64,000 bases of DNA from assembly GCF_024679095.1 (NCBI RefSeq), contig NC_066522.1:5653558-5717557 (forward strand), in the 5' to 3' direction. Below the pieces are notes generated by a model. It searched no databases. It was not told where the DNA came from and worked only from the letters and a program-made list of their open reading frames with translations. Below, piece by piece: positions 22,704 to 34,385 of this stretch (positions are counted from its first letter, which is position 1; every line of letters begins with the position of its first letter). Source of the DNA: Eriocheir sinensis (Eukaryota > Arthropoda > Malacostraca > Decapoda > Varunidae). The translations under genes and the position numbers were made by a program.

Positions 22704-25015
22704 GTTAAGTTCTTTCGAATACTGGTGTCCTTGTCCGCTTTTATCGCCCGGTTAGTGGTAGCAGTAATGGTAGTTTTTTCCTCTTTCCTACATAATGTCC
22801 ATGCAGTTTTTCCCTGCTGCATGGTTCCTCTTCCTTTCCTCCCAAGGGATGAGGGGGTGGGGAGGAGCCTTCGCCTGTTCTGTCCTTCATCTTCCACCTT
22901 TGATTAGACAGGTAGTGTAGCTTGTCACAAACACCCTCGGAAGGACCATCAGGTCTGCTGTTGTTTATTCTTCCTTTATGTTCCTTTGTGTTCTTCTTCT
23001 TCCTCCTCCTCCTCCTCCTCCTCCTCCTCCTCCTCCTCCTCCTCCTCCTCTTCCTCTTCCTCTTTCTCTTTCTCTTTCTCTTCCTCTTCCTCCTCCTCCA
23101 ATGAAAAAGGCATGTAGAAGATCTCACGCTACAGACCTACATATAAGCCTGATAATCAGTGGCAGGCGCGTCGCCTCGCCCACCCTTCGACGCCAACCCC
23201 GGGGTTTCCCCCATGCAGACCCTTCCCATCCAAAGTAGGTACTTCATGACAGGGTCCATCGACTTGCTAAATCCACGAACTTTGAGGACGTCCCCTTGGC
23301 CTCTTCCACTCGGTTTTATCTCTTACATACGCAAGATCACCGATAATATTATTAGCGGCAAATTTGTCAAGTTTCTAGAAAAGAACACGATAATTTCTAC
23401 AACATAGCTCGGCTTCAGAATCTATCATTTTGATGTTTGCTAATATCACCAAAGAATAGATAAAATACTTCATCACGCCCACTTACAATGTCATTGAAAA
23501 GAACCCCGACCAAATTATTCAATGCTCTGAATAGTGGGAAATGTTTTTTTAATCTTGACTAGTATCATGATTGTACAAGAGGAATCGGATATTAAGGTCA
23601 CTGTCAGCAGTTACTTCTGCACATAAAGCACTGTAAACCTGCCTTTGAAAAGCCAATACCTAGCCTGTGTTCATCTCAAGAGCCTTTGTATGTAAGAAAG
23701 GGAAAGTAACGCTATATTTGCATAAATGATTGGTGTGACCTCACCTAGAATCGGCAGTGCATTTTTGGTCCCCCGACTAAAAAGAAGACACCACGAACTG
23801 ATACCACGGCTGAGGGACGCCATATGAAAAAGACTCAAGCAACTCATCATTTCTATATTGGGTAAATGATGGCTATGAGGGGAATTGATGAAGGTCATAA
23901 AGTGACTAAACAAGTTCAATATCGTCAATCGGTTAATTTTTAAAACTCCAAATAAGCCCGGTAACTAGCAATACCGGTCTACCGATGCAGGTAAGGCGAT
24001 GCAAAACAGATATTGGTAGTTTTATTTTGCAGTCATACTCCACGGGGGCACATTTCCAGCAGAGGTGGTTAGTGCGAAAACGATGCTCTCATTAAAATAT
24101 CGCATTGACCGTTGCTCGTTGTGATTGGGGAAAAGTGAATGTTGCCGTGGAAACATACACGTGCATCCTTCTATTCTGCAGGTCACTGAGTTCTCTGATG
24201 AATATTTTCAATCACCAAAAGAGACAGCTTCGTTATTAGCTAACAGGATTGATGTTGGCTGCTATTCCATATTTCCAAGCTTCCTTTTCATCAGTTTTCT
24301 TTCTTAAACCTCTCTTCTGTGCTTCTTTCCCACCAGAACATTATAACTCATATCTCTTTTCCCTTTGTTCTTTTTTTATGGTATTTTGTAAATTTATAAA
24401 GCAATTGTCCCACTTTCTTTTTTCTTTGCTCATGTTTTCAGCTTCCTTCTTCAACTTCCTTTCTTGCTTGTTCCACTTTCGTTCTCCCTTACTATCTCTC
24501 TCTCCTTGCTGCCATTCACCACTCTCTCTTCCTTCTTCCCTCTGAACCATCACCATTAACTAAACTGTTTTCCTTTCTCCTTCAACCCCCCCCCCCCACT
24601 CTGTTATCTGTCTGTCTGTCCTCTCTCTCTCTCTCTCTCTCTCTCCTGTCAAAGGAATGCACGCTATTATCACTTTCGAATTTCTCTTTGATGGTCGAAT
24701 TAAATCACGAGTTTCCTTCAGCAACAATTTTTACTCTCATCGGATGGATAAACTCCGACACTGAACAATTTCTGAGATCATTAAAATTGTTTTTTTTCAG
24801 TAATTATTTATTTTCTAATATAATTTCGTATTTACTCTGAACGAAATTTTGGTTTTATATTCTATTCGGTGTTAACCATTTCCCCTCAGTTTTCGTCAGT
24901 GAGATTTTCAGTGCCATAAGTTATTACAATATTTTTCTATTTGAATTGGTTAGTTTTTTTTTCCGCAATCGTCGCTCTTCACTCTTGAGCCCGAGGGAAA
25001 TATTTCGTTGCTTGC
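22704..25015. other. Unassigned sequence with one (TCC)n tract
   Basis: Holds a (TCC)n and CTTTCT tract at 22998-23098, a pyrimidine-rich stretch at 24280-24600 with a C-run at 24586-24597, and a short (CT)n at 24621-24645. Nothing coding is recognised. Confidence 0.45.
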
Positions 25016-25019
25016 CACT

Positions 25020-25331
25020 ATACCAAGGCGGTGGCTGGGTGGTCAGCGTGGTGACCCCGAGGACCCGGTTTCAAGTCCCACCGCATGATATTAACAGTTT
25101 AAAACCATTGTCGAGTGGCGGAAAATAGCCCACAAGCTGTGCAGATCTTCAGTCAACCCTAACTTTAGCGACTTCTGTCAAGACAGCACCGGAGGAGCAA
25201 CGTGGGGCCAAGCAAGTCATATATCACGGCAGACACAAAATAAAAATCGACTGCGTCACTAGTGGGCTGGGGCCATCCACCAGGTCCCTCAGGAGAGCCT
25301 ACAAGCGCTACAGACAGCACATAAAAGAAAT
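25020..25331 (+). mobile_element. tRNA-headed SINE, family 1 subfamily B
   Basis: Head GGCTGGGTGGTCAGCGTG, B-box-like CGGTTTCAAGTCCC, then 'GTCGAGTGGCGGAA', 'CCAAGCAAG', 'CATATATCACGGCAG' and 'GAGAGCCTAC', ending in an A-rich tail. The mid-body differs from subfamily A, while the head and 3' end are shared. Confidence 0.75.
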
Positions 25332-25632
25332 GTTTTATATTTTCAGTTGCAGTTTTTTTATCTCTTTCTTAAAAGAGTTGATATATTCCTTGCCATTATC
25401 TCACTGATCTTGATGTATTGATATTTATGTTTCTGCAGTATTCAGAGCATTTTGTAGTGTAGGCAACGTCACAACATTACTTTCGAGTTGCAATTATTCG
25501 GTCACTAGGAACGTTAAGCATCATGGCAAAACTCAATGTACTTATAACTTTTGCTAAATAATATTTCAGTTTTATAGTTGCTCAATTCACATTTTAATTA
25601 TTAAGTATTCATATAATTATTTAATCTTTTTA

Positions 25633-25636
<4 letters not shown>

Positions 25637-25707
<71 letters not shown>
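25637..25707. repeat. (TTA)n microsatellite, left of the TIR element
   Basis: About 24 TTA units, followed by TCATCATTATCA. Confidence 0.97.
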
Positions 25708-25720
25708 CATCATTATCATT

Positions 25721-26294
25721 ACCTCCGCCAACGAATTTGGAGGAGGTTAGATTTTCGGTCCAGTCAGTATGTTTATTTATTTGTTTGTTTGTTCGTTAAC
25801 ACTTTCCTGTGCACAATTTTGCGGTTATTTCTACCAATATCTCAGGGAAACTTTGTGTCCATCCAGAGTAGAACCCATTAGTTTTTTTGTCAAAGGTCAA
25901 AGGTCAAGGTCAAGGTCGCACAAGACGTCAGATTAGCCATAACTTCGGTTCTCGTCATTGTAGAGACTTCAGACTTGGTTCATATTTTAGCTCATGGAAA
26001 GACGCACCTTGCATGGCCTTGAACTTGACCTTTGACCTTGATCTCGAAAAGTTCGCCCAAGGTCAAAGTTTTAAAAAAATAGGATTTCATCAAATTTTGA
26101 AACAAATCCTTCCATATGATGCACCTTGCATGACCTTGACCTTGACCTTTGACCTTGACCTCGAAAACTTCGCCCAAGGTCAAAGTTTCTTAAAAAAAAT
26201 AGAATTTCATCAAATTTCGAAACAAATGCTTCCATATGATGCATAGGATCTGTTGATGCCCATACCTGTTTTCAGGATGATCTTTGGCGGAGGT
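25721..26294. mobile_element. TIR element rich in AGGTCA half-sites
   Basis: Perfect 11-bp terminal inverted repeats, ACCTCCGCCAA and TTGGCGGAGGT. The interior has a run of AGGTCA half-sites (25891-25920) and a 117-121-bp tandem duplication (26001-26117, 26118-26238), each copy with several more. No transposase frame exists; the 119-codon frame is the tandem repeat read through. (TTA)n arrays lie close to both ends. Probably a non-autonomous DNA element. Confidence 0.65.
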
Positions 26295-26321
26295 GTGCAC
26301 TCTCCGAGTGTTATGTGTCTG

Positions 26322-26479
<158 letters not shown>

Positions 26480-26794
26480 CATTTGCCAAAGAAAACAGGA
26501 GGAGTATACCCAGCCAGAACTCCAACCACAGGCGTGGCGCATGCTGCCACCCTCGCTCTACGGAGGTTAAAAGGGAGATGCCCACCCTGCATCTCACCCA
26601 ACCTCAACTCTACACCCCTTGTCGACTTCTGACCTTTACAACCTTTTCCCGATTTAGAGAAGTATTCTGGTGAGCTGAGAATAACATTAAACCAGGTTCA
26701 AACATACGTAGACAAATATTTAACATGAATGGACATGCGGACTAATTTACAATTCTTAAAAATAAAAATAAAACATTGTTTGCTGTCAATATGC

Positions 26795-27225
26795 CCCTTC
26801 GGCCGCTTGATTTTCACTCCCTCCCCCATTCCCTCCCCATTCCTCCCTCGGTCACTTGATGTTCACTCCCTCCCTCCCTCCCTCTTCACTCTTTTCCCTT
26901 GACCATTTGATGTTCACTCCCTCCCTCCCTCAAGGGCCCTCTTCTCCCTCCTCCCTTGACCAGTTGATATTCAGTCCCTCCCTCGCCCCCTCCTCCCTTC
27001 TCCCTGGGCCACTTAATGTTCACTCCCTCCCTCTCCTCCCTCCTCCCATTGGCCACTTGATGCTTACTCCCTATCTCCCCTTTCCTCCACTCCTCACTCG
27101 GCCACTTTATGTTCACTGCCTTCTTCTCCCCCCTCTCCTCCCTCCTTCTTCAGCCACTTAATATTCCCTCCCTCCCCCCCCCCCCCCCCTTCCTGTTCCC
27201 TCGGCCAGCTGATGTACCCCCCACA
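26795..27225. repeat. Minisatellite with CACTTGATGTTCACTCCCTC core
   Basis: About eight diverged copies of a 40-60-bp unit with a 'GCCACTTGATGTTCACTCC' core and a variable CCTCC-rich spacer. It ends with a C-run at about 27175-27189. Confidence 0.75.
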
Positions 27226-27696
27226 CACACCTTGACATCATATAAGTGTCGAGCAGAATGGAGCAATACTTACACAAATATGAGTGGAATTACGTTAGCA
27301 GTGCATCAGTATATGCGAGCGTGTGAGGGGACGGGGGAGAGATTTAAAAATATGATATGTTAGAACTGAAATGTGTAAAGAAGGGAATGGGAAAACTTGC
27401 TCTCGATGGAAGCCAACAGTTTTCCAAACTCCGCACGCATTCCCTCCTCTCCACTTCCCTTAACACATTCCACAGAATAAAGCAAACTCCATCACTCTCA
27501 CTGCGCCACCACGGCTTCAGCTGCAGCACACCAAATACTATTTCAGGTCAATGTCTAAAGCAGTTGGTCTATTTTTTGGGTACATTTAAAACCTTATATT
27601 GACGAATGGGTGAATAAATATATAAATCTCGACAAATGATACATACTGTATTAGAGTTTTTTTTTTTTTAAGCTGTTACAATAGGACCTGACCGCC

Positions 27697-27821
27697 AGAA
27701 TAAGTGAACGAGTAGGCAAAGCAACACTAATGAGATATTTTTTTACCTATCAGGCGTATGACGCTTCAAGTGCGAGTCACAGAGGTCAAGAGAGAAAAGC
27801 CTCGAGGGAGCAGAATACCTG
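27697..27821 (+). repeat. 125-bp dispersed direct repeat, copy 1
   Basis: Begins AGAATAAGTGAACGAGTAGG and ends ATACCTG. A copy with about ten differences lies 1.3 kb downstream in the same orientation. No coding potential. Confidence 0.85.
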
Positions 27822-27983
27822 TTTGTTGAGGAACAGCAATCAGTGAAAGAAAAATGTTGTGTTGACCTGAAAGAGTGAGTGAGTTACCGTCGACTTACCT
27901 CAACATCCCGAAAACCGGCGGAGAGACACCGGTGGAAATACATGATCGTCACGTTCACAACCTTTACTATCCCAGTAATTTGA

Positions 27984-28204
<221 letters not shown>

Positions 28205-28465
28205 TTTAAACACATTCTAAGATAACCTCCTCTTACGAGTACACAAGCCATCAAGGATATTGTGGAAAGCTTTTCAATTAATTAGTAACATTCCAGTGAG
28301 CACCTTCAAATAATGCGAAGCGATCTAATTATACTCTCCTAAGTACTTTTCCTAAACACATTCTTACAAAGTTTTATCTGACGGAGAATTTGCTGCCTTT
28401 GTTTGTTATATTAATTAAATGATGCCATGAAAACAGCTTCCGTTTTGAGTGACATATCGGTGTCA

Positions 28466-28502
<37 letters not shown>

Positions 28503-28985
28503 CACAACAAAATTTCAGGTATTTTTGCCGCCAGACAAGATGTACGTAAGAAACTTTGAAAATAAGTTCAAGTTCAGATCTCTGGTAGAAAATAGCAGAT
28601 GCTGGAGGAAGCTGGAAGAAGCTAAATAGTGAGAGACTTCAAGTTCAGAGCTGTGTTAGAGAGGAAGAGAAGGGAGGGCAAGCTGGAATTGGAGGATAAA
28701 GAAGAGTTGCATGTGAAGGATGAGTAGTAGTAGGAGGAGGAGGAGAACGGGGAGGAGGAAGAGGAGGAGGAGCAGCTACGAGAACAATGGAAGAAAAAAA
28801 AAGCTGAAGGAGGAAAAAAATATCTGCTAGTGGAGAAAAGGAAATTACAACGTGTGCAGGTTAACGAAAACTTTGAAAAAAAACCATACTGATGGAAGGA
28901 ACGTAGGAAGCAACACCACACACGAGAGGCGGAGGAGGATTGAAGGGGGATGGAGGCATGCTTAAAAGGATGAACTTTATGTGAG
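28205..28985. other. Spacer between the two 125-bp repeats
   Basis: Contains (CA)n at 28467-28499 and an A/G-rich stretch at 28600-28960. No gene is recognised. Confidence 0.45.
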
Positions 28986-29110
28986 AAGAATAAGTGAACG
29001 AGTAGTCAAAGCAACACTAATGAGATATTTCTTTACCTATCAGGCTTGTGACGCTTCAAGTGGAGTCGCAGAGGTCAAGAGAGACAAGCCTCGAGGGAGC
29101 ACAATACCTG
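28986..29110 (+). repeat. 125-bp dispersed direct repeat, copy 2
   Basis: The second copy of the block at 27.7 kb, with small indels. Both edges coincide with loss of similarity, so it is a bounded module rather than part of a larger duplication. Confidence 0.85.
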
Positions 29111-29382
29111 GTAGGGTGACTCGGCCTGGCCGCTGAACGCATCGCATGGACTCACTTCGACTCATCTTGGTCCCTTCGTCATCCTCTCATGAGGTTCACC
29201 AGTGTCTGTGAAAGAAAGAGGAAACACGTTGAAACTAGAGTCATGAAATAATAAATCCCTCCCTCCCCTCAATCCTCCTCCTCAATGAACGCCCGAGAGT
29301 CCACTATACAGGAGGAAGGAAAGATGAGAGGGTCGAGCATCTGCATGGCGTGTCTGCCGCGTGTTTTGGGGGAAAGGGATAA

Positions 29383-29643
29383 ATGGAGCCCAGATATGTG
29401 AGGCTCCGAGCGATGACTGGCCTGACGGTATGGCGTGTCGGCGAGTGTGAGCCGCCCCGAAGAGTCAGTCTGTGCCTTGTAGCCATGGCGGGGGCGGTGG
29501 CCATGACGGCACTCATAGCCCTGCCCCTGCCACGTGGCCCAGTCGTGCCCGATCCACAAAGAGGAAGCCTCGTGACGGCTCTGGGATACCTGCTCCCACT
29601 GCACCTCACACTCCTTGCCCTCACGTGTACACTGTACAGGTAA
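29383..29643 (+). CDS. Candidate host exon, two membrane helices, splice donor
   Basis: An 86-codon open segment begins at an ATG right after an in-frame TAA and ends at CTGTACAGGTAAGG, a strong 5' splice-site match. A second in-frame ATG lies 10 codons in. The product has two hydrophobic stretches, VSLCLVAMAGAVAMTALIAL (about residues 35-55) and LVTALGYLLPLHLTLLALTC (about 65-85), and codons mostly ending in G or C, unlike the surrounding AT-rich repeats. It is not low complexity. The family is not recognised and no second exon was found before the microsatellites that follow. An opposing minus-strand frame also exists, so coding status is unproven. Confidence 0.3.
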   Translation: MEPRYVRLRAMTGLTVWRVGECEPPRRVSLCLVAMAGAVAMTALIALPLPRGPVVPDPQRGSLVTALGYLLPLHLTLLALTCTLYR

Positions 29644-29644
29644 G

Positions 29645-29692
29645 GTGTGTGTGTGTGTGTGTGTGGGTGGGTGGGTGGGTGTGGGTGGGTCC
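29645..29692. repeat. (GT)n-(GGGT)n microsatellite
   Basis: GT units change to GGGT units after about 20 bp. Confidence 0.9.
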
Positions 29693-29924
29693 AGGCAAAT
29701 ATATAAATGCTTCATTCTAAGCAACATGGTCCCTTAGGACAGCTTGATGGCCACACCTTACCTCAACCTCTGCCAGGGGACATTCACTTCCACCAGCCTC
29801 TAAGGGAAGGTAGCAGACGGGGTGAACCAGATATCAAACCATCGGTCTATGAGTTTATAAATGAGCACATGAATCATTTTATAACGAAGCTAAACAGACA
29901 ATAAAAACAAATATACTTTCCATT

Positions 29925-30250
29925 GGGGAAGCGGTGGCTGAGTGGTTAGCGTGCGGGTCCCGTGTTCGTTGCATCCTGGACGATGCAAGTTCGAATCCGC
30001 CGCTACCACCAGGGATTCTTCAACCACCGCAGAGTGGGCTAACAATGCTGTCCAGAAGACCACCTATCAAGCAGGACTTTAGAAGAAGTGTCCAAGCGAA
30101 CCATGAATGAGCTCCGGGAGGCAGCATGAGCCAAGAATAAATGACGCCACTATAAACACTTGCCTGCGCCATGACAGGCTCGGGCCGAACAGCAGGCCCC
30201 TGAAGAAAGCCTACCGGCACTATAGGGCATAACGTTAAAAATGAAATAAA
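29925..30250 (+). mobile_element. tRNA-headed SINE, family 1 subfamily A
   Basis: The best-preserved head in the window: GTGGCTGAGTGGTTAGCGTG and B box CAAGTTCGAATCC. The body has 'CCGCTACCACC', 'TTCAACCACCGC', 'ATGAGCTCC', 'AAACACTTGCC' and 'AAGAAAGCCTACC', then an A-rich tail. It is the closest relative of the copy at 1.9 kb. Confidence 0.8.
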
Positions 30251-30639
30251 AAAAGTTCCGAAAAGATATGGAAAAAATATTATCAACAAAAAGGAGTCAA
30301 ACATCAATATAAGGAATTTCAGCGAGTGAGTTTACCGTACGAGTTACATATTCCATGCACTTGCAGTTGCAGCTTGAACTTCGGGTGGAATAATTTGGAA
30401 AAAACTTTCGGGCTAACAATCACACGAATTCAGGAAGCGGCGGGTCGACGTTGCTCAGAGGGAGGGAGCCGCGAGGAGGGGGAAAAGAGGATTTTGTGGG
30501 GTAGCGAGAGTATAGCGAGGAGATGAGGGGACGGAATAAAAAGGAGATGAGAGGGCAAGTGAAGGGTGGCACTAAAATATCGATAGGTGGGTGAGTCGAG
30601 AGGGATGGCTGGTATATCCTACATCATCTTAAAGTATAC

Positions 30640-30640
<1 letters not shown>

Positions 30641-30675
<35 letters not shown>

Positions 30676-30713
30676 CTCTACGGTAAATTTTGTTCCAATT
30701 TAATTAGCCGATG

Positions 30714-30750
<37 letters not shown>
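30641..30750. repeat. Two (GT)n arrays 42 bp apart
   Basis: 30641-30672 and 30715-30750, with the AT-rich spacer containing 'CCAATTTAATTAGCCG' between them. Confidence 0.95.
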
Positions 30751-30753
<3 letters not shown>

Positions 30754-31194
30754 GCTTTTTTATGTGTTCGTGAGATAATGTGGCTGGAAAGTGGGGAGGA
30801 GGGGTAGGGGAGTTGTCGGAAGCTACGTCGGTGGGTGGGTGTGGCTTCTAAAGACGACAGCGTCAACACAGTATCATTATCTTCATTATCTTCCACAATT
30901 ACTGTTAGTCTATAGGAGGACAAAGGAATTTCCCAACGTTATCCATTTCACTGTCTGATGTTGACGTTTTCCATCCTGATCAGGCAAATTCTATAATTTC
31001 ATCTCTCCACTTGCTCCTCTTTCAGCCTGACTCTTCCTTCCTGTATTGTCACTGTTATGTTGTTTGTCTCTCTGTCATCAGTTATATGCAAGACATAGTC
31101 TGCCCAAGTCAACAAAGAGCAATATAGGAGAAAGGCAAACACCATCTCGAAACAAAAGCTGTTCACAAAAACATAAATACACGTACACATAACA
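30751..31194. other. Unassigned sequence
   Basis: No open frame, repeat or RNA motif is recognised. Confidence 0.4.

Positions 31195-31258
<64 letters not shown>
31195..31258. repeat. (AC)n microsatellite
   Basis: About 32 units, ending in GCACACACGCGGGCGC. Confidence 0.97.
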
Positions 31259-31265
<7 letters not shown>

Positions 31266-31384
31266 CGCGGGCGCATGCACGAACATTATCCGTGACAAAT
31301 TTTACCAATAAAGAAAGTGTATTGTATTTATGAAGCAATTTCTCCAAAACCCTTCCACCACTATCCCCGTCATTAATCTTCAGA

Positions 31385-31700
31385 ACCGCTACCATCACCA
31401 CCACCACCACCACCACCAGCCTCATCACCATAATCACCACAGCTCCACCATCACGATCAGCACCACTAACACTACCACCGACACAACCACATTCACCAGC
31501 CTCTTCACTATAAACACAATCACCACCATCACCACCAGCACCGCAACGATCAACACCACCACCATTGATTATCACATCTACAATAATTTCCATCTCAACC
31601 TCCACCCTCACCATCGATGATAACACCACCGCTATTATCGATCATCAGCCCTATAAATATCAATGTTAGCATCAGCAACAGCATCACCACCACCACCACT
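31385..31700. repeat. CAC/CAT/ACC triplet-rich low-complexity region
   Basis: Imperfect ACC and ATC triplets give His/Thr-rich frames on the plus strand. This is triplet repeat sequence, not a metal-binding protein. Confidence 0.6.
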
Positions 31701-32055
31701 GTCACTAAAGGGACAATAAAATAAAACAAAATCCCATTGCAACTTGAATTCTTTCGGCGTCCACGTTGTTCTAAAATATATTGAGTTAAAAGAGGAAGAG
31801 GCGTTGGAAATTGCATTCTCCCGGGTATTAATATAATTGAAGGTGTTGGTGATGGTCCTATTTTTTGCCTAGGTGATGGTAGTGATCGTATTGTGAGGCA
31901 TGTGAGTTAGAGTTGTTGTGGTCGCTTCCACTTTTCGTCTATCAGCCCCTTCCAGTAGTTTGGCGAAGATAGTGACAGAAAACTATCAAAAGTGAGTTAG
32001 CGGAACCATCTTCCGTTAGGGAGAGGATGCTGCTGCTGCATTAGCTCAATTACCT

Positions 32056-32204
<149 letters not shown>

Positions 32205-32288
32205 ATTTGATAAATTTATTACGCTAATTGGCGACAGACCAAAATACAAGTTCGATAGCTACAGGTATCTCGTAGGACACTGAAATAG

Positions 32289-32291
<3 letters not shown>

Positions 32292-32369
<78 letters not shown>

Positions 32370-32410
32370 GGCACGCACGCACGCAGGCACGCACGCACGC
32401 ACGCACGCAG

Positions 32411-32494
<84 letters not shown>
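32292..32494. repeat. (AC)n-(ACGC)n-(AC)n compound array
   Basis: A central ACGC tetranucleotide block of about 105 bp, with three CAGG variants, is embedded in AC arrays on both sides. Confidence 0.95.
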
Positions 32495-32499
<5 letters not shown>

Positions 32500-32639
32500 T
32501 GTGTTCTTGGCCGAGAGAAACAAGCAGGATCACTTTGTCATTTTATTGGCAAGAACAGTACCACTCCCGATTTATGAACAAAGGCATAACGGCGGATTCT
32601 ATTCTCGCAACAGGAGCTGTGTGCGAGCCTCGGCGGTCT

Positions 32640-32944
32640 GGGGTGGCAAGATAGGGTGTCCAGTGCAGATGTAGTTAACAGATGTGGAGTAGAGGACCCG
32701 AAAACAGTGCACAGAAGGGAAAGACTCCGATGGTTTGGACATGTAAATAGAGCAGGTGGGGATACAGCGCTGGGAGCAGTGGAGAGATTAGAGGTAGAAG
32801 GAAGGAGACCAGTTGGTAGACCTAGGAAAACGTGAATAAGGTGTATACAAGAAGACTTGGCATTGATGGGATTGGATGAACATCAGGCAGAAGACAAAGT
32901 AGATGGAGGAGAGCCATAAAGCGTCCAATCGCTCAAGAAGAGTG
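32640..32944 (+). pseudogene. LINE C-terminal fragment (RTE/Jockey-like)
   Basis: Translated, the DNA gives RRERLRWFGHVNRAGGDTAL, then VGRPRKT, then a TGA where the next residue should be Trp, then IRCIQEDLALMGLDEHQAED. After a frame shift it gives RWRRAIKRPIAQEE and a stop. The 'LRWFGHV.R', 'GRP.k.W' and terminal 'W R' blocks are diagnostic of the C-terminal region of many LINE polymerases. The RT domain itself is absent, so the copy is 5'-truncated. Confidence 0.75.
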
Positions 32945-32968
32945 AATACGGACGTAAACGAAATAATG

Positions 32969-32978
32969 ATATATATAT

Positions 32979-33060
<82 letters not shown>
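32969..33060. repeat. (TA)n microsatellite
   Basis: About 46 units with one TAGA interruption near the left end, directly downstream of the LINE fragment. Confidence 0.97.
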
Positions 33061-33062
<2 letters not shown>

Positions 33063-33159
33063 CGAATATTATCTATGTGATTTACTTGCAATAAATAATC
33101 ATGTACCTTATATAATCATTTTCAGAGCCAGATGTCTTTTTATGGTAGAGGTATTTAAT

Positions 33160-33479
33160 AAGCCGGGGCAGGGGAGACTGTGGCTGTGTGGTCATCTGTG
33201 GGCGCGGCGTTCAGGAGGACGTAGGTTCGCGTCCCCGACCTCCATTATATACGAGGTGATAATAATTTTCAGTCATAGCCGACCGGCATGTGGCGTCCCA
33301 TATGCTGTCATCAGGACCACCTATCAACCCGGACTATAGATTTTCTCTAAAAAGAGGATCAAAGATGAGCTCCGGGGCACAGATGAGACAAGCAAGCGGA
33401 GCCTCATTAATTAAACACTTGCCTGCGCCATAACGGGCTTGGGCTGACGCCGAACGGCTCCATGTTCGGAAAAAAAAAT
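33160..33479 (+). mobile_element. tRNA-headed SINE family 1, diverged subfamily A
   Basis: Head CTGTGGCTGTGTGGTCATCT, B box TAGGTTCGCGTCCCC, body with 'GATGAGCTCCGGGGCA' and 'AAACACTTGCCTGCGCC', and an A-run tail. The (TA)n array that follows begins only a few bases after the tail. Confidence 0.7.
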
Positions 33480-33483
33480 ATTC

Positions 33484-33571
<88 letters not shown>
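33484..33571. repeat. (TA)n microsatellite at SINE tail
   Basis: About 40 TA units with one TACA interruption. Confidence 0.97.
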
Positions 33572-33576
<5 letters not shown>

Positions 33577-34385
33577 AAAAAGTATATAGGATAGTAACCA
33601 CAGCAGTTGATTTTCACTCAATCACGAAGTAAAAATGTTCATGTGCCACATCTACGGTCGTGAGTTGACAAATGGAACAAAACCGAGCAGTTTTTTTTTT
33701 TTATAGTAAACACTGTCTTTATGTAATGTCGCCCGCCGGAGAAAAATAATGCAATCAAATGTATTTTTTATTAAAGTTATAATTGCTTTCTGATTACATG
33801 AACAAATAAATTCCGCAACTACTAATTTCACAATGTCACGATAAGCAGATTAAAGTAGAGGAAGGAAGCAGTCATCGTCTGAAGAGCAGCATTGTTGACT
33901 GAGACGCTATAACGTAACACATACAACATAACATATAATAGGGAAGCCTGCAAGTGTTCTTATGGTAATAATGAATAATCTGGCTTCGGGCATTTTCAAG
34001 GAAAATGATGCCAATGAAACATTTCCCTGCGAGAAAATTACCCGACTTGTGATTGGAATGGGTCCAGCTGATGATACAACGGTAGTTCGACGTGGCGGCA
34101 GAATCTGGAGACTAAATGATTTGCACCCGAGACATTACTGAGAAGTATGCAATCAATCTTCTTCGTCTTTGTCCTCGTCCTCTATCTCTTCTCCATTCCC
34201 TAGATCTTCCTCTTTCTCTTCTTCCCGTGCTACATATGCCGCTCTCCGGGTCAAACAGATGTCAGTGATGAGCCCCTCATCTGTGTATAGTGGAGGCGCC
34301 TTATGGACCAATTACACCGCCTCCTTTGGGTGGCGTGGTGTTAGGCTCTGTGGCTCCTCACTAGCAGTTAATCTCCCTTCATATC
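33572..34385. other. Unassigned sequence
   Basis: AT-rich at first, with a T-run at 33691-33702. Nothing recognised. Confidence 0.4.

Noticed and set aside
25887..26246. 119-codon frame with an internal protein repeat
   Set aside because: The repeat is the 117-121-bp DNA duplication of the TIR element. There is no start context or domain.
29925..30010. tRNA gene
   Set aside because: A and B boxes are present, but the segment continues into the shared SINE body and does not fold as a complete cloverleaf with an acceptor stem.
31330..31620. His-rich metal-binding protein
   Set aside because: Low-complexity CAC/ACC triplets with no conserved frame features.
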